Assembly (NCBI GenBank): GCA_963712305.1
Contig: CAVQHI010000001.1
Coordinates: 248,001 to 312,000, forward strand
DNA from: DATFNI01 sp963712305
GTDB taxonomy: Bacteria > Bacteroidota > Rhodothermia > Balneolales > DATFMH01
Reading direction: 5' to 3'
DNA: 64,000 bases
Part shown: positions 36,951 through 46,891 of the stretch, in pieces
How the letters are laid out: each line of letters opens with the position of its first letter
Position numbering within the stretch: the stretch's first letter is position 1
Translations under genes and position numbers: made by a program
Notes under the pieces: model-generated
Database searches by the model: none
Seen by the model: the letters and a program-made list of their open reading frames with translations, nothing else
What the model was told of the DNA's origin: nothing

Positions 36951-38384
36951 TCAAGATATGTTGCTAATTTTAATCATATTGGTACGTCCCCGCTCGGCAA
37001 TAGGCATCCCCGTTGCGATAACGACACGATCACCTTTTTGTACAAGACCTTCTTTTTTCAGGTGATTTTCCATGAGTTGGACACTTTGATCGGTATCAAA
37101 GATCTGTTCCAGGCGCACTGGAATAACGCCCCAGACCAAATTTAGTTGCCGGAGGACCTCCAGGCTTTCAGTGAATGCCACAATTGGGACACGCGGACGG
37201 AATTTGGCTATGCGCCGGGCCGTCGTTCCCGAGTGTGTAATCGTTGCAATTACTTTTGCATTGATATTCTCAGATAAACGTACGCAGGAATAACTCAAAG
37301 ATTCAATAACCTGTTTTTCTTTCCATTCAGGAACATGAAAAGACAGGCTGTTGTAGAGGCTCATCTCGTGCTGTTCGACCGTGCGGCAAATGCGTGCCAT
37401 CACCTGTACAGCTTCAATCGGATATTTACCTGAAGCTGTCTCCCCAGACAGCATAACGGCATCGGTCCCATCCATCACAGCATTGGCTACATCGGAACTC
37501 TCGGCCCTGGTTGCCCGGGGATTATTGATCATCGATTCCAGCATTTGTGTAGCCGTGATCACCGGCTTGCCAAGGTTCCGGCATTTACGAATGATGCTCT
37601 TCTGAATCAATGGAACCCGTTCGCTGGCGATCTCAATACCGAGGTCACCCCGGGCCACCATCACACCATCGCTTTCCTCAATGATCTGATCAATGACATC
37701 CACTGCTTCGGGCTTCTCAATTTTGGAGATAACGCCCGCATTACTGCCAAGGACACGGATACGCGAAATAAGATCTTGCACGTCCCGAAAAGACCGGACA
37801 AAAGAAAGCGCCACGAGGTCGACGCCTTTCGAAAGTCCAAATTCCAGATCTTCAATATCTTTTTCTGTCAGTGATGGAATAGATATGCGGACATTCGGCA
37901 GGTTCACTCCTTTTCGTGATTTTAAAAGTCCCCCGACAATAACTTTTGCAGTTAATGTTTCCGTATTCCTCTTTACGATACGCAACTCGAGCAACCCGTC
38001 ATCCATGAGAATCGTATTGCCCTCGTCAGCATCGTCCACCAGGCTCTCATAGTCAATCGGGATGATACTGCTGGTTCCCACCACATCTTCGGGAGTGATG
38101 GTCACCAACGAATCATTTTTCAGAATCTGAGCCCCATCTTTCATCTTTCCGACACGGATTTTGGGGCCCTGAAGATCCATAAGTATCGGTATACTCGACT
38201 TCAGCTTAGACGAAACCTTTCGAATATTCTGAATCACTTTAAAATGATCTTCGTGTGTGCCATGCGAGAAATTAAGACGGGCAACATTCATCCCGTTGAG
38301 AACGAGCTCTTCAATTTGATCTTTACTGTTGGTACTGGGACCTATGGTACAAACAATCTTTGTGCGACGATTAATATTCCTCAT
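36951..38384 (-). CDS. pyk: pyruvate kinase
   Basis: Glycolytic enzyme making pyruvate and ATP from phosphoenolpyruvate. The 477 residues show the family order KIVCTIGPST, ARLNFSHGTHEDH, MDLQGPKIRVGKM, the K-binding VISKIEKPEAV, MVARGDLGIEI and the TATQMLESM segment; the C-terminal domain has GTTARRIAKFRP. It is the first gene of a two-gene minus-strand unit with the TPR lipoprotein. Confidence 0.97.
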   Translation of the reverse strand: MRNINRRTKIVCTIGPSTNSKDQIEELVLNGMNVARLNFSHGTHEDHFKVIQNIRKVSSKLKSSIPILMDLQGPKIRVGKMKDGAQILKNDSLVTITPEDVVGTSSIIPIDYESLVDDADEGNTILMDDGLLELRIVKRNTETLTAKVIVGGLLKSRKGVNLPNVRISIPSLTEKDIEDLEFGLSKGVDLVALSFVRSFRDVQDLISRIRVLGSNAGVISKIEKPEAVDVIDQIIEESDGVMVARGDLGIEIASERVPLIQKSIIRKCRNLGKPVITATQMLESMINNPRATRAESSDVANAVMDGTDAVMLSGETASGKYPIEAVQVMARICRTVEQHEMSLYNSLSFHVPEWKEKQVIESLSYSCVRLSENINAKVIATITHSGTTARRIAKFRPRVPIVAFTESLEVLRQLNLVWGVIPVRLEQIFDTDQSVQLMENHLKKEGLVQKGDRVVIATGMPIAERGRTNMIKISNIS

Positions 38385-38694
38385 GCCTGATTTTTAAATG
38401 TTAGCTAAAGGGCAAGCTTATATATGAAAATTTATATCCAATGAACAAACGGGTAAAACCCGACCCAAAATAGGACATTCTTAGCTTTCGATACAGGAGG
38501 AATAAAACAAAAGAACAGGCCCGGATTATCAGTGTCAAATAGCGTTTCAGATCTTCTGATTCCGGTCAACTGTTAGAATTATCAATAATCATAAAATGTT
38601 CCCCTTCAGCTGCGAATCCTTAGCGTAATATGGCTGTTATAAATTAAAGAACATATTACTCAAAACTGTGATTCACGAATACGAAGGAGTGTTT
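38385..38694. other. intergenic region between pyk and the baeRF-like gene
   Basis: No gene or clear structure seen apart from the ribosome binding site of the next gene (GAAGGAG at about 38683-38689). Confidence 0.4.
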
Positions 38695-39822
38695 ATGATA
38701 ACACGGGAAAAATTACTCGACCTCATTCATAATCAAAGAAACGTGAATATCTCCTTATTCCTTCCAATGGAAATAAAAGGAGACGTGGTTAAGCAAAACA
38801 GTCTCAGATTCAAAAATTATGTCAATAAGATCTCTCTAAATCTCAAAAATCATGGTATTGATGAGCATCTAATAGAAAAACTCATTGAACCCTTGAAGGA
38901 ACTGATTGCCAATGACGATTTTTGGCAACATCAAAAAGAAGGATTAGCAGTCTATCGTAATTTTGATTTTTTCGATACCTATCGCTGTTCGATACGATTC
39001 ACTGAGCAAATTCACATTTCTCCCTACTTTCAGATAACTCCTTTGATTCCAATTGCCCAAGCGAATCAATCATTTTACCTGCTCGCTCTGAACAAAAATG
39101 ACATACAGCTATTTAAGGGAGATCATGACGGTCTGTATCCGAAGGTTCTGGAAAACACTCCCGTTAGCTTTGATGATTATTTGAAGTATGATGTTCATGA
39201 AAAACACCAACAGGCCCGATCAATATCGGGTGGGGCCGTTTTCCACGGGCAATCGGTGAACGACGAAGAAAAAAAGAAGCTGACCAGTTTCCTTTCCAGA
39301 GTGGAATCAGGTGTGCTTGATGTTATCCAAAAAGAACCTCATCCATTAATCCTGGCTGGCTCGGAGACACTGACGTCCCATTTTCGCCAGGTCAGCCACT
39401 ACAATCATCTCATTGACACACCCGTTACCGTGAATCCCAACAGCCTTGACCAGACTGAGCTCTGGAATAAAGCCCGTGAAATTCTGCAACCGTTAATAAC
39501 GAAATCGCTTAGAGATGCGGTATCTCAGTTCGGTGATATGCATCGCAGGAATCAAGCCTCTGAAGATATCGATCAGGTTGTAAAAGCTGCGCATTATGCA
39601 AAGATTGATCGTCTGTTTATCGCCATAGACAGCCGGCAATGGGGCAAGTTCGATCCTGATCAGAATTCGGTTTGGATACACACAAATGATGATGACCATG
39701 CCTACGATCTGCTCAATGCGGCTGCCTGCAATGCGATGAATAACGGAAGCACAGTGTTTGTGCTGCCAAAAAACATGATGCCGGGTCATAACTCGATTGC
39801 AGCCACTTTTCGTTACGAATGA
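38695..39822 (+). CDS. bacterial archaeo-eukaryotic release factor (baeRF) family protein
   Basis: A 375-residue protein resembling the bacterial members of the archaeo-eukaryotic release factor superfamily (eRF1/Pelota fold, baeRF family 3/7 type). Signs are the N-terminal NVNISLFLPME strand, YFQITPLIPIAQANQSFYLLALNKNDIQLFKG, and the C-terminal LFIAIDSRQWGKFDP and AACNAMNNGSTVFVLPKNMMPG, the typical LLN/ACETL-like end. Such proteins are proposed to act in ribosome rescue or defence, not proven. The ATG at 38695 with GAAGGAG upstream is preferred over the GTG at 38668. Confidence 0.78.
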   Translation: MITREKLLDLIHNQRNVNISLFLPMEIKGDVVKQNSLRFKNYVNKISLNLKNHGIDEHLIEKLIEPLKELIANDDFWQHQKEGLAVYRNFDFFDTYRCSIRFTEQIHISPYFQITPLIPIAQANQSFYLLALNKNDIQLFKGDHDGLYPKVLENTPVSFDDYLKYDVHEKHQQARSISGGAVFHGQSVNDEEKKKLTSFLSRVESGVLDVIQKEPHPLILAGSETLTSHFRQVSHYNHLIDTPVTVNPNSLDQTELWNKAREILQPLITKSLRDAVSQFGDMHRRNQASEDIDQVVKAAHYAKIDRLFIAIDSRQWGKFDPDQNSVWIHTNDDDHAYDLLNAAACNAMNNGSTVFVLPKNMMPGHNSIAATFRYE

Positions 39823-39990
39823 CAAGTTATGGTTAGGTAAATCATATCTGATATCTTGTGTTACAAAATCAGATATAGTATCCTCATAAATGGTATGAGG
39901 AGAAGTGATTACATCATTTTGCCAAAGCAACGGAAACACATTATTGTGTAACCGTTATAACTATAATCATGAAATAAAACAGGCTTATCT

Positions 39991-41178
39991 ATGATCAAAA
40001 TATTAATCGCCGACAAGCTGTCGCCCCTGGCTGTTGATAAACTAAAAAAACTCGGGGCAGAAATTGAAGTCAACCCGGATTTAAAAGCTGACGATTTACC
40101 CAATGCTATTGGAGAGGCTGAAGTTCTCGTTGTTCGGTCGACAAAAGTTACTTCACAGACCATAGACGCAGCACACAACTTATCATTGATCATCCGGGCC
40201 GGAGCAGGTGTCAATACAATCGATCTGAAAGCGGCAAGTACTCATGGAATTCACGTGGCTAATTGTCCGGGTATGAATACTGCTGCAGTGGCTGAGCTGG
40301 CTCTTGGTTTGATTATTGCATGCGACCGTAGAATTCCCAATGCCACTGAAGATATGCGAAATGGGAAATGGCGTAAGAAAGAATATGGCAAAGCCGCCGG
40401 TTTAAAAGGCCAGACTCTGGGAATTGTTGGTATGGGGTCCATCGGCAGAGCACTGGCAAAAGCAGCAAAAGGACTCGATATTCATGTCATCGGGTGGTCT
40501 CGAAGCCTTACTCCGGAACTGGCGGAAGAGCTGAATATTGGATATTGTAAAACACCATTCGAACTGGCAGAGAAATCGGATATCGTCAGTGTGCATCTTG
40601 CTTCCACCCCTGAAACCAAGCACTTTATCAACACGGAGTTCCTGAACAAAATGAAAGATGGTACTTCTTTTGTGAATACTTCGCGCGGTGAAGTCGTCGA
40701 TTCCGAAGCGCTGAAAAAGGCCATCGATGAAAAAGGCCTGAAAGCGGGACTCGATGTGTACGAGAATGAACCCGGTAGCGGGGACGACACCTTTCATGAC
40801 ACCGATTTCGCGGCTAAAATCATGTGTACACCTCATATCGGTGCGTCGACGGAACAGGCATCAAATGCCATCGCACAAGGTGTTGTGGATAACATATCTC
40901 AATATCTGAATACAGGGAAACCATTATTCAGTGTTAACCTGAGAGGAAAGCGCTCCCATATCAACCTGGTGGTGCGTCATTATAATCGAGTCGGAGTGTT
41001 AGCTGGAGTACTCGATGTACTCAAAAATGTTGGTATTAATGTCGAAGAGATGGAAAATACCATCTTTGATGGCGGAGAGGCTGCATCGTGTAATCTGCTT
41101 CTCGACAAAACACCTGATGAAAGCAGTATGAAACGTCTTGCAGACATGGATAATATCATCCAGGTTATGCTTAAATAG
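39991..41178 (+). CDS. serA: D-3-phosphoglycerate dehydrogenase
   Basis: First enzyme of serine synthesis, NAD-dependent. The 395 residues show VVRSTKVT, the Rossmann motif GIVGMGSIGRALAKAAKG, STPETKHFINTEFL, NTSRGEVVDSEAL (catalytic Arg in the family pattern) and TPHIGASTEQ (catalytic His). A C-terminal ACT domain (about 318-395, HYNRVGVLAGVLDVLKNVGI) is the usual serine-sensing part. It supplies serine for glyA. An hdeD-like remnant follows. Confidence 0.95.
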   Translation: MIKILIADKLSPLAVDKLKKLGAEIEVNPDLKADDLPNAIGEAEVLVVRSTKVTSQTIDAAHNLSLIIRAGAGVNTIDLKAASTHGIHVANCPGMNTAAVAELALGLIIACDRRIPNATEDMRNGKWRKKEYGKAAGLKGQTLGIVGMGSIGRALAKAAKGLDIHVIGWSRSLTPELAEELNIGYCKTPFELAEKSDIVSVHLASTPETKHFINTEFLNKMKDGTSFVNTSRGEVVDSEALKKAIDEKGLKAGLDVYENEPGSGDDTFHDTDFAAKIMCTPHIGASTEQASNAIAQGVVDNISQYLNTGKPLFSVNLRGKRSHINLVVRHYNRVGVLAGVLDVLKNVGINVEEMENTIFDGGEAASCNLLLDKTPDESSMKRLADMDNIIQVMLK

Positions 41179-41196
41179 TTTCCTCTAACCTAAGCT

Positions 41197-41369
41197 ATGC
41201 TGAAAAGATATATTGAAGAATGGCGGTTAATCCTGCTTCGCGGCTTTTCTGCCATTTTTTGGGTCTTCTGGCTTTGACATGGCTGATAGGTGTCTATGCA
41301 TTAGTTTATGGCATCATACTCTCTGCCCTGTCATTCCGGATACGTAGACTACAGGAAAACGCAAACTAA
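41197..41369 (+). pseudogene. HdeD-family membrane protein remnant with deletion and frameshift
   Basis: The frame starting at ATG 41197 reads MLKRYIEEWRLILLRGFSAIF, the typical first helix of HdeD/DUF308 proteins, and stops at a TGA. A second frame, ending TAA at 41367-41369, reads FLGLLALTWLIGVYALVYGI and then ILSALSFRIRRLQ, the typical last helix of the same family. The two are joined near 41259 with the middle of the gene missing and the frame changed. The native protein would be about 180 residues. This reads as decayed acid-stress-type membrane protein DNA. Confidence 0.6.
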
Positions 41370-41400
41370 ACTCTTTTCATTTTCAAACACGAAATTCGCT

Positions 41401-41646
41401 ATGAGTCAACCGATTCATCTTAAGATCAAAATGGACCCGCAGCCCATGGAAAAATGGGACAAAGAACCGGATCTGAATAAATGGGAAGGTGAAGGTGGAG
41501 CTATTCATCACATGCCATCCGATGAGCTGCCAGCTGAGAGCCCAATTCAGAAGGGAGATTTATTAAAAGTATTGGATGGCAGGATCGTTGTGGAAGAAGA
41601 GAAATATTTCTACGAGATTAGGGTAGAAAAACTATCCATGAAATAA
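41401..41646 (+). CDS. small acidic conserved protein, unknown function
   Basis: An 81-residue protein beginning MSQPIHLKIKMDPQPMEKWD. The product is acidic with several Trp/Glu/Asp pairs and no TM segment or known motif that I recognise. The ATG at 41401 is preferred over a longer frame starting at 41308, because the extra part runs through the HdeD remnant. It is followed by the NYN gene after 30 bases. Confidence 0.55.
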   Translation: MSQPIHLKIKMDPQPMEKWDKEPDLNKWEGEGGAIHHMPSDELPAESPIQKGDLLKVLDGRIVVEEEKYFYEIRVEKLSMK

Positions 41647-41676
41647 CGATCACCTAATTCATATCACCCTTACTTC

Positions 41677-42423
41677 ATGAATCAAAATAACGAACAGAAG
41701 AAACTATCGATCCTCATTGATGCTGATAACACGACCCCGGCTATTGTCGAAGGATTAATGGCAGAAGTCGCAAAGTATGGAATCGCAAGCGTCAAACGTA
41801 TTTACGGCGACTGGACTAATCCCCACCTGAATGGCTGGAAGGAATTGTTACTTGAGCATGCGATCCAACCGATCCAGCAATTCAGCTATACTACCGGCAA
41901 GAATTCGACGGACAGTGCCATGATCATTGACGCCATGGATCTCCTTTATACTGAAAAACTGGATGGATTCTGCATCGTTTCAAGCGACAGTGATTTTACA
42001 CGTTTGGCGGCACGTCTGAGAGAGGCCGGTTACACTGTGTATGGATTTGGCGAGAAGAAAACACCAAAACCGTTTGTCGGTGCCTGCGACAAATTTATTT
42101 ATACAGAGATTCTGCGTAAAGACGAGGTCAATGAGTCGCCCAAGAAAAAATCTTCCAATCAACTAAAACAGGATACGCGCCTTGTCAACCTGCTGCGCGA
42201 TGCTGTGGAGGATTCGGCAGATGAAAGTGGCTGGGCCTATCTCGGCAACGTTGGCCAAAATATGGCAAACAAGTCTTCCGAATTTGATCCAAGAAACTAT
42301 GGCTATAAGAAGCTTGGGGAGTTGATCGAAGCGTCCCTACTATTTGATGTTGATGAACGGAGTAATGAAAACGCACCCGGGAAATCAATTTATATCCGGG
42401 ATAAGAGACGAAAAAGCAAATAA
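41677..42423 (+). CDS. NYN-domain nuclease-like protein with C-terminal OST-HTH/LOTUS domain
   Basis: A 248-residue protein. The N-terminal NYN (LabA/PIN-like) domain shows LSILIDADNTTPAIVEGL, then ATP-free acidic-site motifs TDSAMIIDAMDLLY and FCIVSSDSDFTRLAARLREA; these Asp residues bind metal in PIN-fold RNases. The C-terminal OST-HTH/LOTUS domain (about 165-245, NYGYKKLGELIEASLLFDVD) is a winged-helix RNA-binding module. NYN-LOTUS proteins probably process or degrade RNA; the target is unknown. It lies between the small acidic protein and GWxTD, all on one strand. Confidence 0.85.
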   Translation: MNQNNEQKKLSILIDADNTTPAIVEGLMAEVAKYGIASVKRIYGDWTNPHLNGWKELLLEHAIQPIQQFSYTTGKNSTDSAMIIDAMDLLYTEKLDGFCIVSSDSDFTRLAARLREAGYTVYGFGEKKTPKPFVGACDKFIYTEILRKDEVNESPKKKSSNQLKQDTRLVNLLRDAVEDSADESGWAYLGNVGQNMANKSSEFDPRNYGYKKLGELIEASLLFDVDERSNENAPGKSIYIRDKRRKSK

Positions 42424-42558
42424 TCCCGCATCGTAGCAATTTGTCAGTTGAAGAATATGGTTATCCTTATTAAATAAGAATACTTGAAACGTCCACATTT
42501 GAGAATGTGTTATCGAGGTAAGTTGCCGGTATTCAATCTACTAACGAGGTTCGATCTT

Positions 42559-44025
42559 ATGGTTAATGTAGCAAAGCCAACAAAATCCCGGGGATTTTCT
42601 ATCATAAGTATTCTCTGTTTGATTCTCCTTTCTGTTTTGTGGTCATGCACCCGGCAACAAAATCCTAATATTGAGCGTGGCACGAGCTATTTCTTCAAGG
42701 AAGGCTTTCCAAATGTCAGGATAGCCGCCATCGGGTTGTTTGATGAGAAAGGGAATCCGGGCATTGATGTGACGACCGATGTTGTCTACAAAAGCCTGGT
42801 TTGGAAAAAACTAGACACTTATTTCAGGGCTGGCTTCAGTCTGGATATCAGCATAACTCCCGAAAACACAGATAGCACACGTGGGACCGCATTAACACAG
42901 ACCCACACTTATACGATCGCACAAAAAAATCCAAGTATCGTACATAGTGGCGACACCTACACGGTTGAGCAACGTTTCCCCATGAAACCGGGAAATTACA
43001 AAGTGCAGGTTACCGTAATGGACAACAGTTCACAGAAACAGACGGTGCGGACAACAGAAGCCCAACTCCCGGCTCCTAACTCCACAACAACAACAATGAC
43101 AAATGTGTTGTTACTTGGTCGTGATAACCAGAGTGAAACTAAAAACAGGTTTTTGCCAGTCACAACCTATGATGTCCCTTCAAAACTTGACACATTACGT
43201 TTTGAATTTCAACTGAACAAACCGACAGCTACTAATCGGGTGGATGTCGATATGCAACTCATCAGCTTTGCATCAGACTCGATGCCATCGAGAATGATGT
43301 CTGCTCCGATGCCGAGTCCGTCGTCTATTATCTATAAAGGAATCGACTACAGCAGCAAAACGGTGATCCAGGAACAGAAGCGCGTACTCAATACGGAGAA
43401 CGGTAATATCCTCATCCAGTATCCCATTCAGAGACCGCCCATAGGCAATTATCGATTCCAGGTTACCATTTCAGGCAAGAGCGTGGATAAGACGGATTTC
43501 AAAGCCCGCGACTTCGGTGTAAAGAGCCGAAACTATCCCTATATCGAGACAGTGCGCGAACTGGCCGCTCCGCTTTATTACCTGATGGATAAGAAGGAGT
43601 ACAATAAGCTCATGAGTTTCAATGATCCGGATTCCATGAAGAACTATATGGACTCCTTCTGGCTGAGTCATATAAAGAATCAGAAGACAGCCAAACAGGT
43701 CATCGAGCTTTATTACAAGCATGTTGAGGAAGCCAATATGCAATTCAGTAACTACAAGGCTGGATGGAAGACAGATCCCGGTATGATCTACATACTGTTT
43801 GGCCCGCCTTACTATGTTTATAGCTCACTCGATCAGATGCAATGGACTTACGGATATGACCGGTCTGATCCTGACCGCAACTTCTATTTCACCGAACCTA
43901 AAATACCGAGCGAGTTCTATCCCTTTAACAACTATATTCTGCACAGAACAAGCTACTACTTCACCATCAGGTACCAACGTGTGCAGGATTGGTTAAACGG
44001 AACGGTGCTCAAGTATAACTTTTAA
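42559..44025 (+). CDS. GWxTD-domain lipoprotein
   Basis: A lipoprotein of 488 residues. The ATG at 42559 (after ACGAGG) gives a signal peptide ending in a lipobox (LLSVLWSC, Cys near 30); a longer frame from a TTG at 42484 is unlikely. The body is beta-rich, and the defining C-terminal GWxTD motif is at GWKTDPGMIYILFGPPYYVY. The domain occurs mainly in Balneolota, Rhodothermota and Acidobacteriota; its function is not established. It converges on leuS with an 11-base gap. Confidence 0.87.
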   Translation: MVNVAKPTKSRGFSIISILCLILLSVLWSCTRQQNPNIERGTSYFFKEGFPNVRIAAIGLFDEKGNPGIDVTTDVVYKSLVWKKLDTYFRAGFSLDISITPENTDSTRGTALTQTHTYTIAQKNPSIVHSGDTYTVEQRFPMKPGNYKVQVTVMDNSSQKQTVRTTEAQLPAPNSTTTTMTNVLLLGRDNQSETKNRFLPVTTYDVPSKLDTLRFEFQLNKPTATNRVDVDMQLISFASDSMPSRMMSAPMPSPSSIIYKGIDYSSKTVIQEQKRVLNTENGNILIQYPIQRPPIGNYRFQVTISGKSVDKTDFKARDFGVKSRNYPYIETVRELAAPLYYLMDKKEYNKLMSFNDPDSMKNYMDSFWLSHIKNQKTAKQVIELYYKHVEEANMQFSNYKAGWKTDPGMIYILFGPPYYVYSSLDQMQWTYGYDRSDPDRNFYFTEPKIPSEFYPFNNYILHRTSYYFTIRYQRVQDWLNGTVLKYNF

Positions 44026-44035
44026 TCCACGGGGC

Positions 44036-46642
44036 TCACTTCACAACGAAGTTGATGATCTTCTTAGGGACAAATATCTCCTTGACGACATTTCCCTCAT
44101 CGAGATACTTAGCCACCGTCTTCTGCTGACGCGCCTGATTGAGGACGAACGTTTTGTCAACAGCCTTGTCGCTCGGCACTTCGATCTGTCCACGTACTTT
44201 ACCATTCACCTGGATAGCGTAAACGTGCGTTTCACTCTTCAAATATTTTTCCTTCCATTCCGGCCACGGTTCATACGCCAGCGTGTTGGTCTTCCCGAGT
44301 AACTTCCAGAGTTCTTCAGAAATATGCGGTGCAAAAGGTGAGAGCAATTTTATATAAACTTGTAAAATTTCACGCGGCTTTTTCTCCCACTTCTGGGCCT
44401 CATTATTGAAGATCATCAGCGCGGATATGGCCGTGTTAAACTTGATTCCCTCGATGTCTTCGGTAACTTTGCGGATCGTCTCATGCAGCACTTTCAACTG
44501 CCCGCGATCCGGTTCCGAATCCACCACATCCTTGTTCAACTCTCCCGTTTCTTCATTGATGATAAGACGCCACACACGGTTCAGATAACGAAACACACCT
44601 TCGACTCCCTGAGTACTCCACGGTTTCACTTGTTCCAGTGGTCCCATAAACATTTCATAGAGCCTAAGTGCATCAGCCCCATATTGTTTCACCACGTCGT
44701 CAGGATTAATCACATTTCCACGTGACTTTGACATCTTGAATGAGCGTGCATCGACCACGGTATCAGTACCTTTGATGACGAAAGAATCCCCCTTTTTTTC
44801 AACCTGGGATTCATCCAGTTTTACGGGCTTCCATCCTTCCCGGGGACCACGTTCATCCAGGGAAACGTATGTGCCATTTTCATCCTGGTAACCAGTGTAT
44901 TCCAGCTCCCCAAGAATCATCCCCTGGTTTACGAGACGTTGAAAGGGTTCTTTCGTAGAAACGACGCCGGCATCATACAACACCTTATGCCAGAAACGGG
45001 CATACAACAAGTGAAGCACGGCATGTTCGGCCCCGCCAATATATAAGTCGACAGGCATCCAATATTTTTCCCTCTCCTTGCTAACAGGTCCTTGTTCGTA
45101 ATCGGGATCGATATAACGAAGGAAATACCAGCACGAGCCGGCCCACTGGGGCATCGTATTTGTTTCTCGCTTAGCAGGTTTACCAGTTTCAGGATCAGTT
45201 GTATTGACCCATTCCTTTATTGCCGCGAGCGGAGGTTCTCCCGTTCCGGTAGGTTGATAGCTATCCACTTCGGGTAAAGTGACAGGCAGCTTACTCTCTG
45301 GCAGTGATTTTGGCTTTCCATCTACATGGATGACCGGGAAAGGTTCACCCCAGTATCTCTGACGAGAGAAGAGCCAGTCGCGGAGTTTATAGTTAATACT
45401 TTTTTCACCATAGCCTTTCTCCTCGAGCCATTCAGCGATTTTCTCTTTGGCTTCCGGCACAGTCAATCCGTTCAAAGAAACTTCGTCATTGGCCGAATTT
45501 ACAATGGTGCCATTCTCGCTATCGGTAAATGCAGCTTTTGTTACATCGCCGCCGGAAACCACTTCAATGATGGGCAGATCAAACTTGGTTGCAAACTCCC
45601 AGTCGCGTTCATCGTGTCCCGGGACAGCCATGATGGCACCTGTTCCGTAGCTCATCAGGACATAATCGGCAATCCAGACAGGAATATTCTCTCCAGTTGC
45701 AGGATTTACCGCGAAACCACCTGTAAAGACGCCGGTCTTATCTTTGTTCAATTCTCCGCGGTCCAGGTCTGATTTACGGGAAGCCTGATCCCTATATGAT
45801 TCTATAGCTTCTTTTTGATCATCGGTAGTTAATTTATCAACCAGAGGATGCTCCGGAGCCAGCACCATGTAGGTGGCACCAAAAAGCGTATCGGGACGGG
45901 TTGTAAAAACACGGATTTTGTCATTGAATCCGATAACAGTAAAGTCGATTTCGGCACCGATCGATTTACCGATCCAATTGCGCTGCATTTCTTTTATGGA
46001 TTCCGGCCAGTCGAGATCATCCAGATCCAGAAGGAGGCGTTCTGCATAAGCGGTAATCTTGAGGACCCACTGTCTCATCGGCTTGCGGATCACTGGAAAA
46101 CGACCGACTTCGCTCTTGCCGTCTATTACTTCTTCGTTGGCAAGCACAGTTCCAAGATCAGGACACCAGTTTACCGGTGCAAAGTCTTCATACGCCAGAC
46201 CTTTATTAAACAATTGCAGAAAGATCCACTGCGTCCACTTATAGTATTTCGGATCAGTCGTATTTACTTCACGGTCCCAGTCGTAACTAAAGCCCAGCGA
46301 TTGTAGCTGTTTGCGAAATCGCTCGATATTGTCTTCCGTGGTGATTCGTGGATGGGTACCGGTTTTGACGGCATACTGTTCCGCTGGCAGACCGAATGCA
46401 TCCCATCCAATAGGATGAAGCACATTAAAACCCTTCATCCGTTTATACCGAGCAATGATGTCAGTAGCCGTATAGCCTTCCGGATGACCTACATGCAGAC
46501 CGGAGCTACTCGGATATGGAAACATATCCAACACATAAAATTTTGATTTTTCACGGTCTGAATCATCTGTCTTGAATGTCTTATTCTTAAGCCAATATTC
46601 CTGCCACTTCGGCTCAATCTCAGAAGGTTTATACACTGACAT
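44036..46642 (-). CDS. leuS: leucyl-tRNA synthetase
   Basis: Charges tRNA-Leu, class Ia synthetase of 868 residues. It shows the HIGH-type motif in SGLHVGHPEGYTATD, the CP1 editing domain (TTRPDTLFGATYMVLAPEHP) and KMSKS in SFKMSKSRGNVINPDD. An anticodon-binding domain and a C-terminal domain ending ...VPKKIINFVVK complete it. The length is normal. No T-box or other leader structure is obvious in the 249 bases upstream. Confidence 0.97.
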   Translation of the reverse strand: MSVYKPSEIEPKWQEYWLKNKTFKTDDSDREKSKFYVLDMFPYPSSSGLHVGHPEGYTATDIIARYKRMKGFNVLHPIGWDAFGLPAEQYAVKTGTHPRITTEDNIERFRKQLQSLGFSYDWDREVNTTDPKYYKWTQWIFLQLFNKGLAYEDFAPVNWCPDLGTVLANEEVIDGKSEVGRFPVIRKPMRQWVLKITAYAERLLLDLDDLDWPESIKEMQRNWIGKSIGAEIDFTVIGFNDKIRVFTTRPDTLFGATYMVLAPEHPLVDKLTTDDQKEAIESYRDQASRKSDLDRGELNKDKTGVFTGGFAVNPATGENIPVWIADYVLMSYGTGAIMAVPGHDERDWEFATKFDLPIIEVVSGGDVTKAAFTDSENGTIVNSANDEVSLNGLTVPEAKEKIAEWLEEKGYGEKSINYKLRDWLFSRQRYWGEPFPVIHVDGKPKSLPESKLPVTLPEVDSYQPTGTGEPPLAAIKEWVNTTDPETGKPAKRETNTMPQWAGSCWYFLRYIDPDYEQGPVSKEREKYWMPVDLYIGGAEHAVLHLLYARFWHKVLYDAGVVSTKEPFQRLVNQGMILGELEYTGYQDENGTYVSLDERGPREGWKPVKLDESQVEKKGDSFVIKGTDTVVDARSFKMSKSRGNVINPDDVVKQYGADALRLYEMFMGPLEQVKPWSTQGVEGVFRYLNRVWRLIINEETGELNKDVVDSEPDRGQLKVLHETIRKVTEDIEGIKFNTAISALMIFNNEAQKWEKKPREILQVYIKLLSPFAPHISEELWKLLGKTNTLAYEPWPEWKEKYLKSETHVYAIQVNGKVRGQIEVPSDKAVDKTFVLNQARQQKTVAKYLDEGNVVKEIFVPKKIINFVVK

Positions 46643-46891
46643 ACGTTTTATTTCGCTTCTTCTCTGTTATTACTATTATTATGCTAATTATTAATATCTG
46701 ACAACAGACCTGGGGCAAATATCCCCACTTTAACTAATTGTTAGCTACGAGTCGGGAAGATACAGTTTTTTGAAACTTTTTGTCCGATATGTTAAAACTG
46801 CCCTCATTATCCTGAAATCAATTATTATTGTCCATTGGTTATAACTGTTATATTCCGGAAACGCTGAATTGTCGAACTTGCAGAAAGCACT

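Noticed and set aside
46643..46891. T-box leader upstream of leuS
   Set aside because: No T-box core sequence or terminator/antiterminator pair is visible, and such leaders are rare in this phylum.
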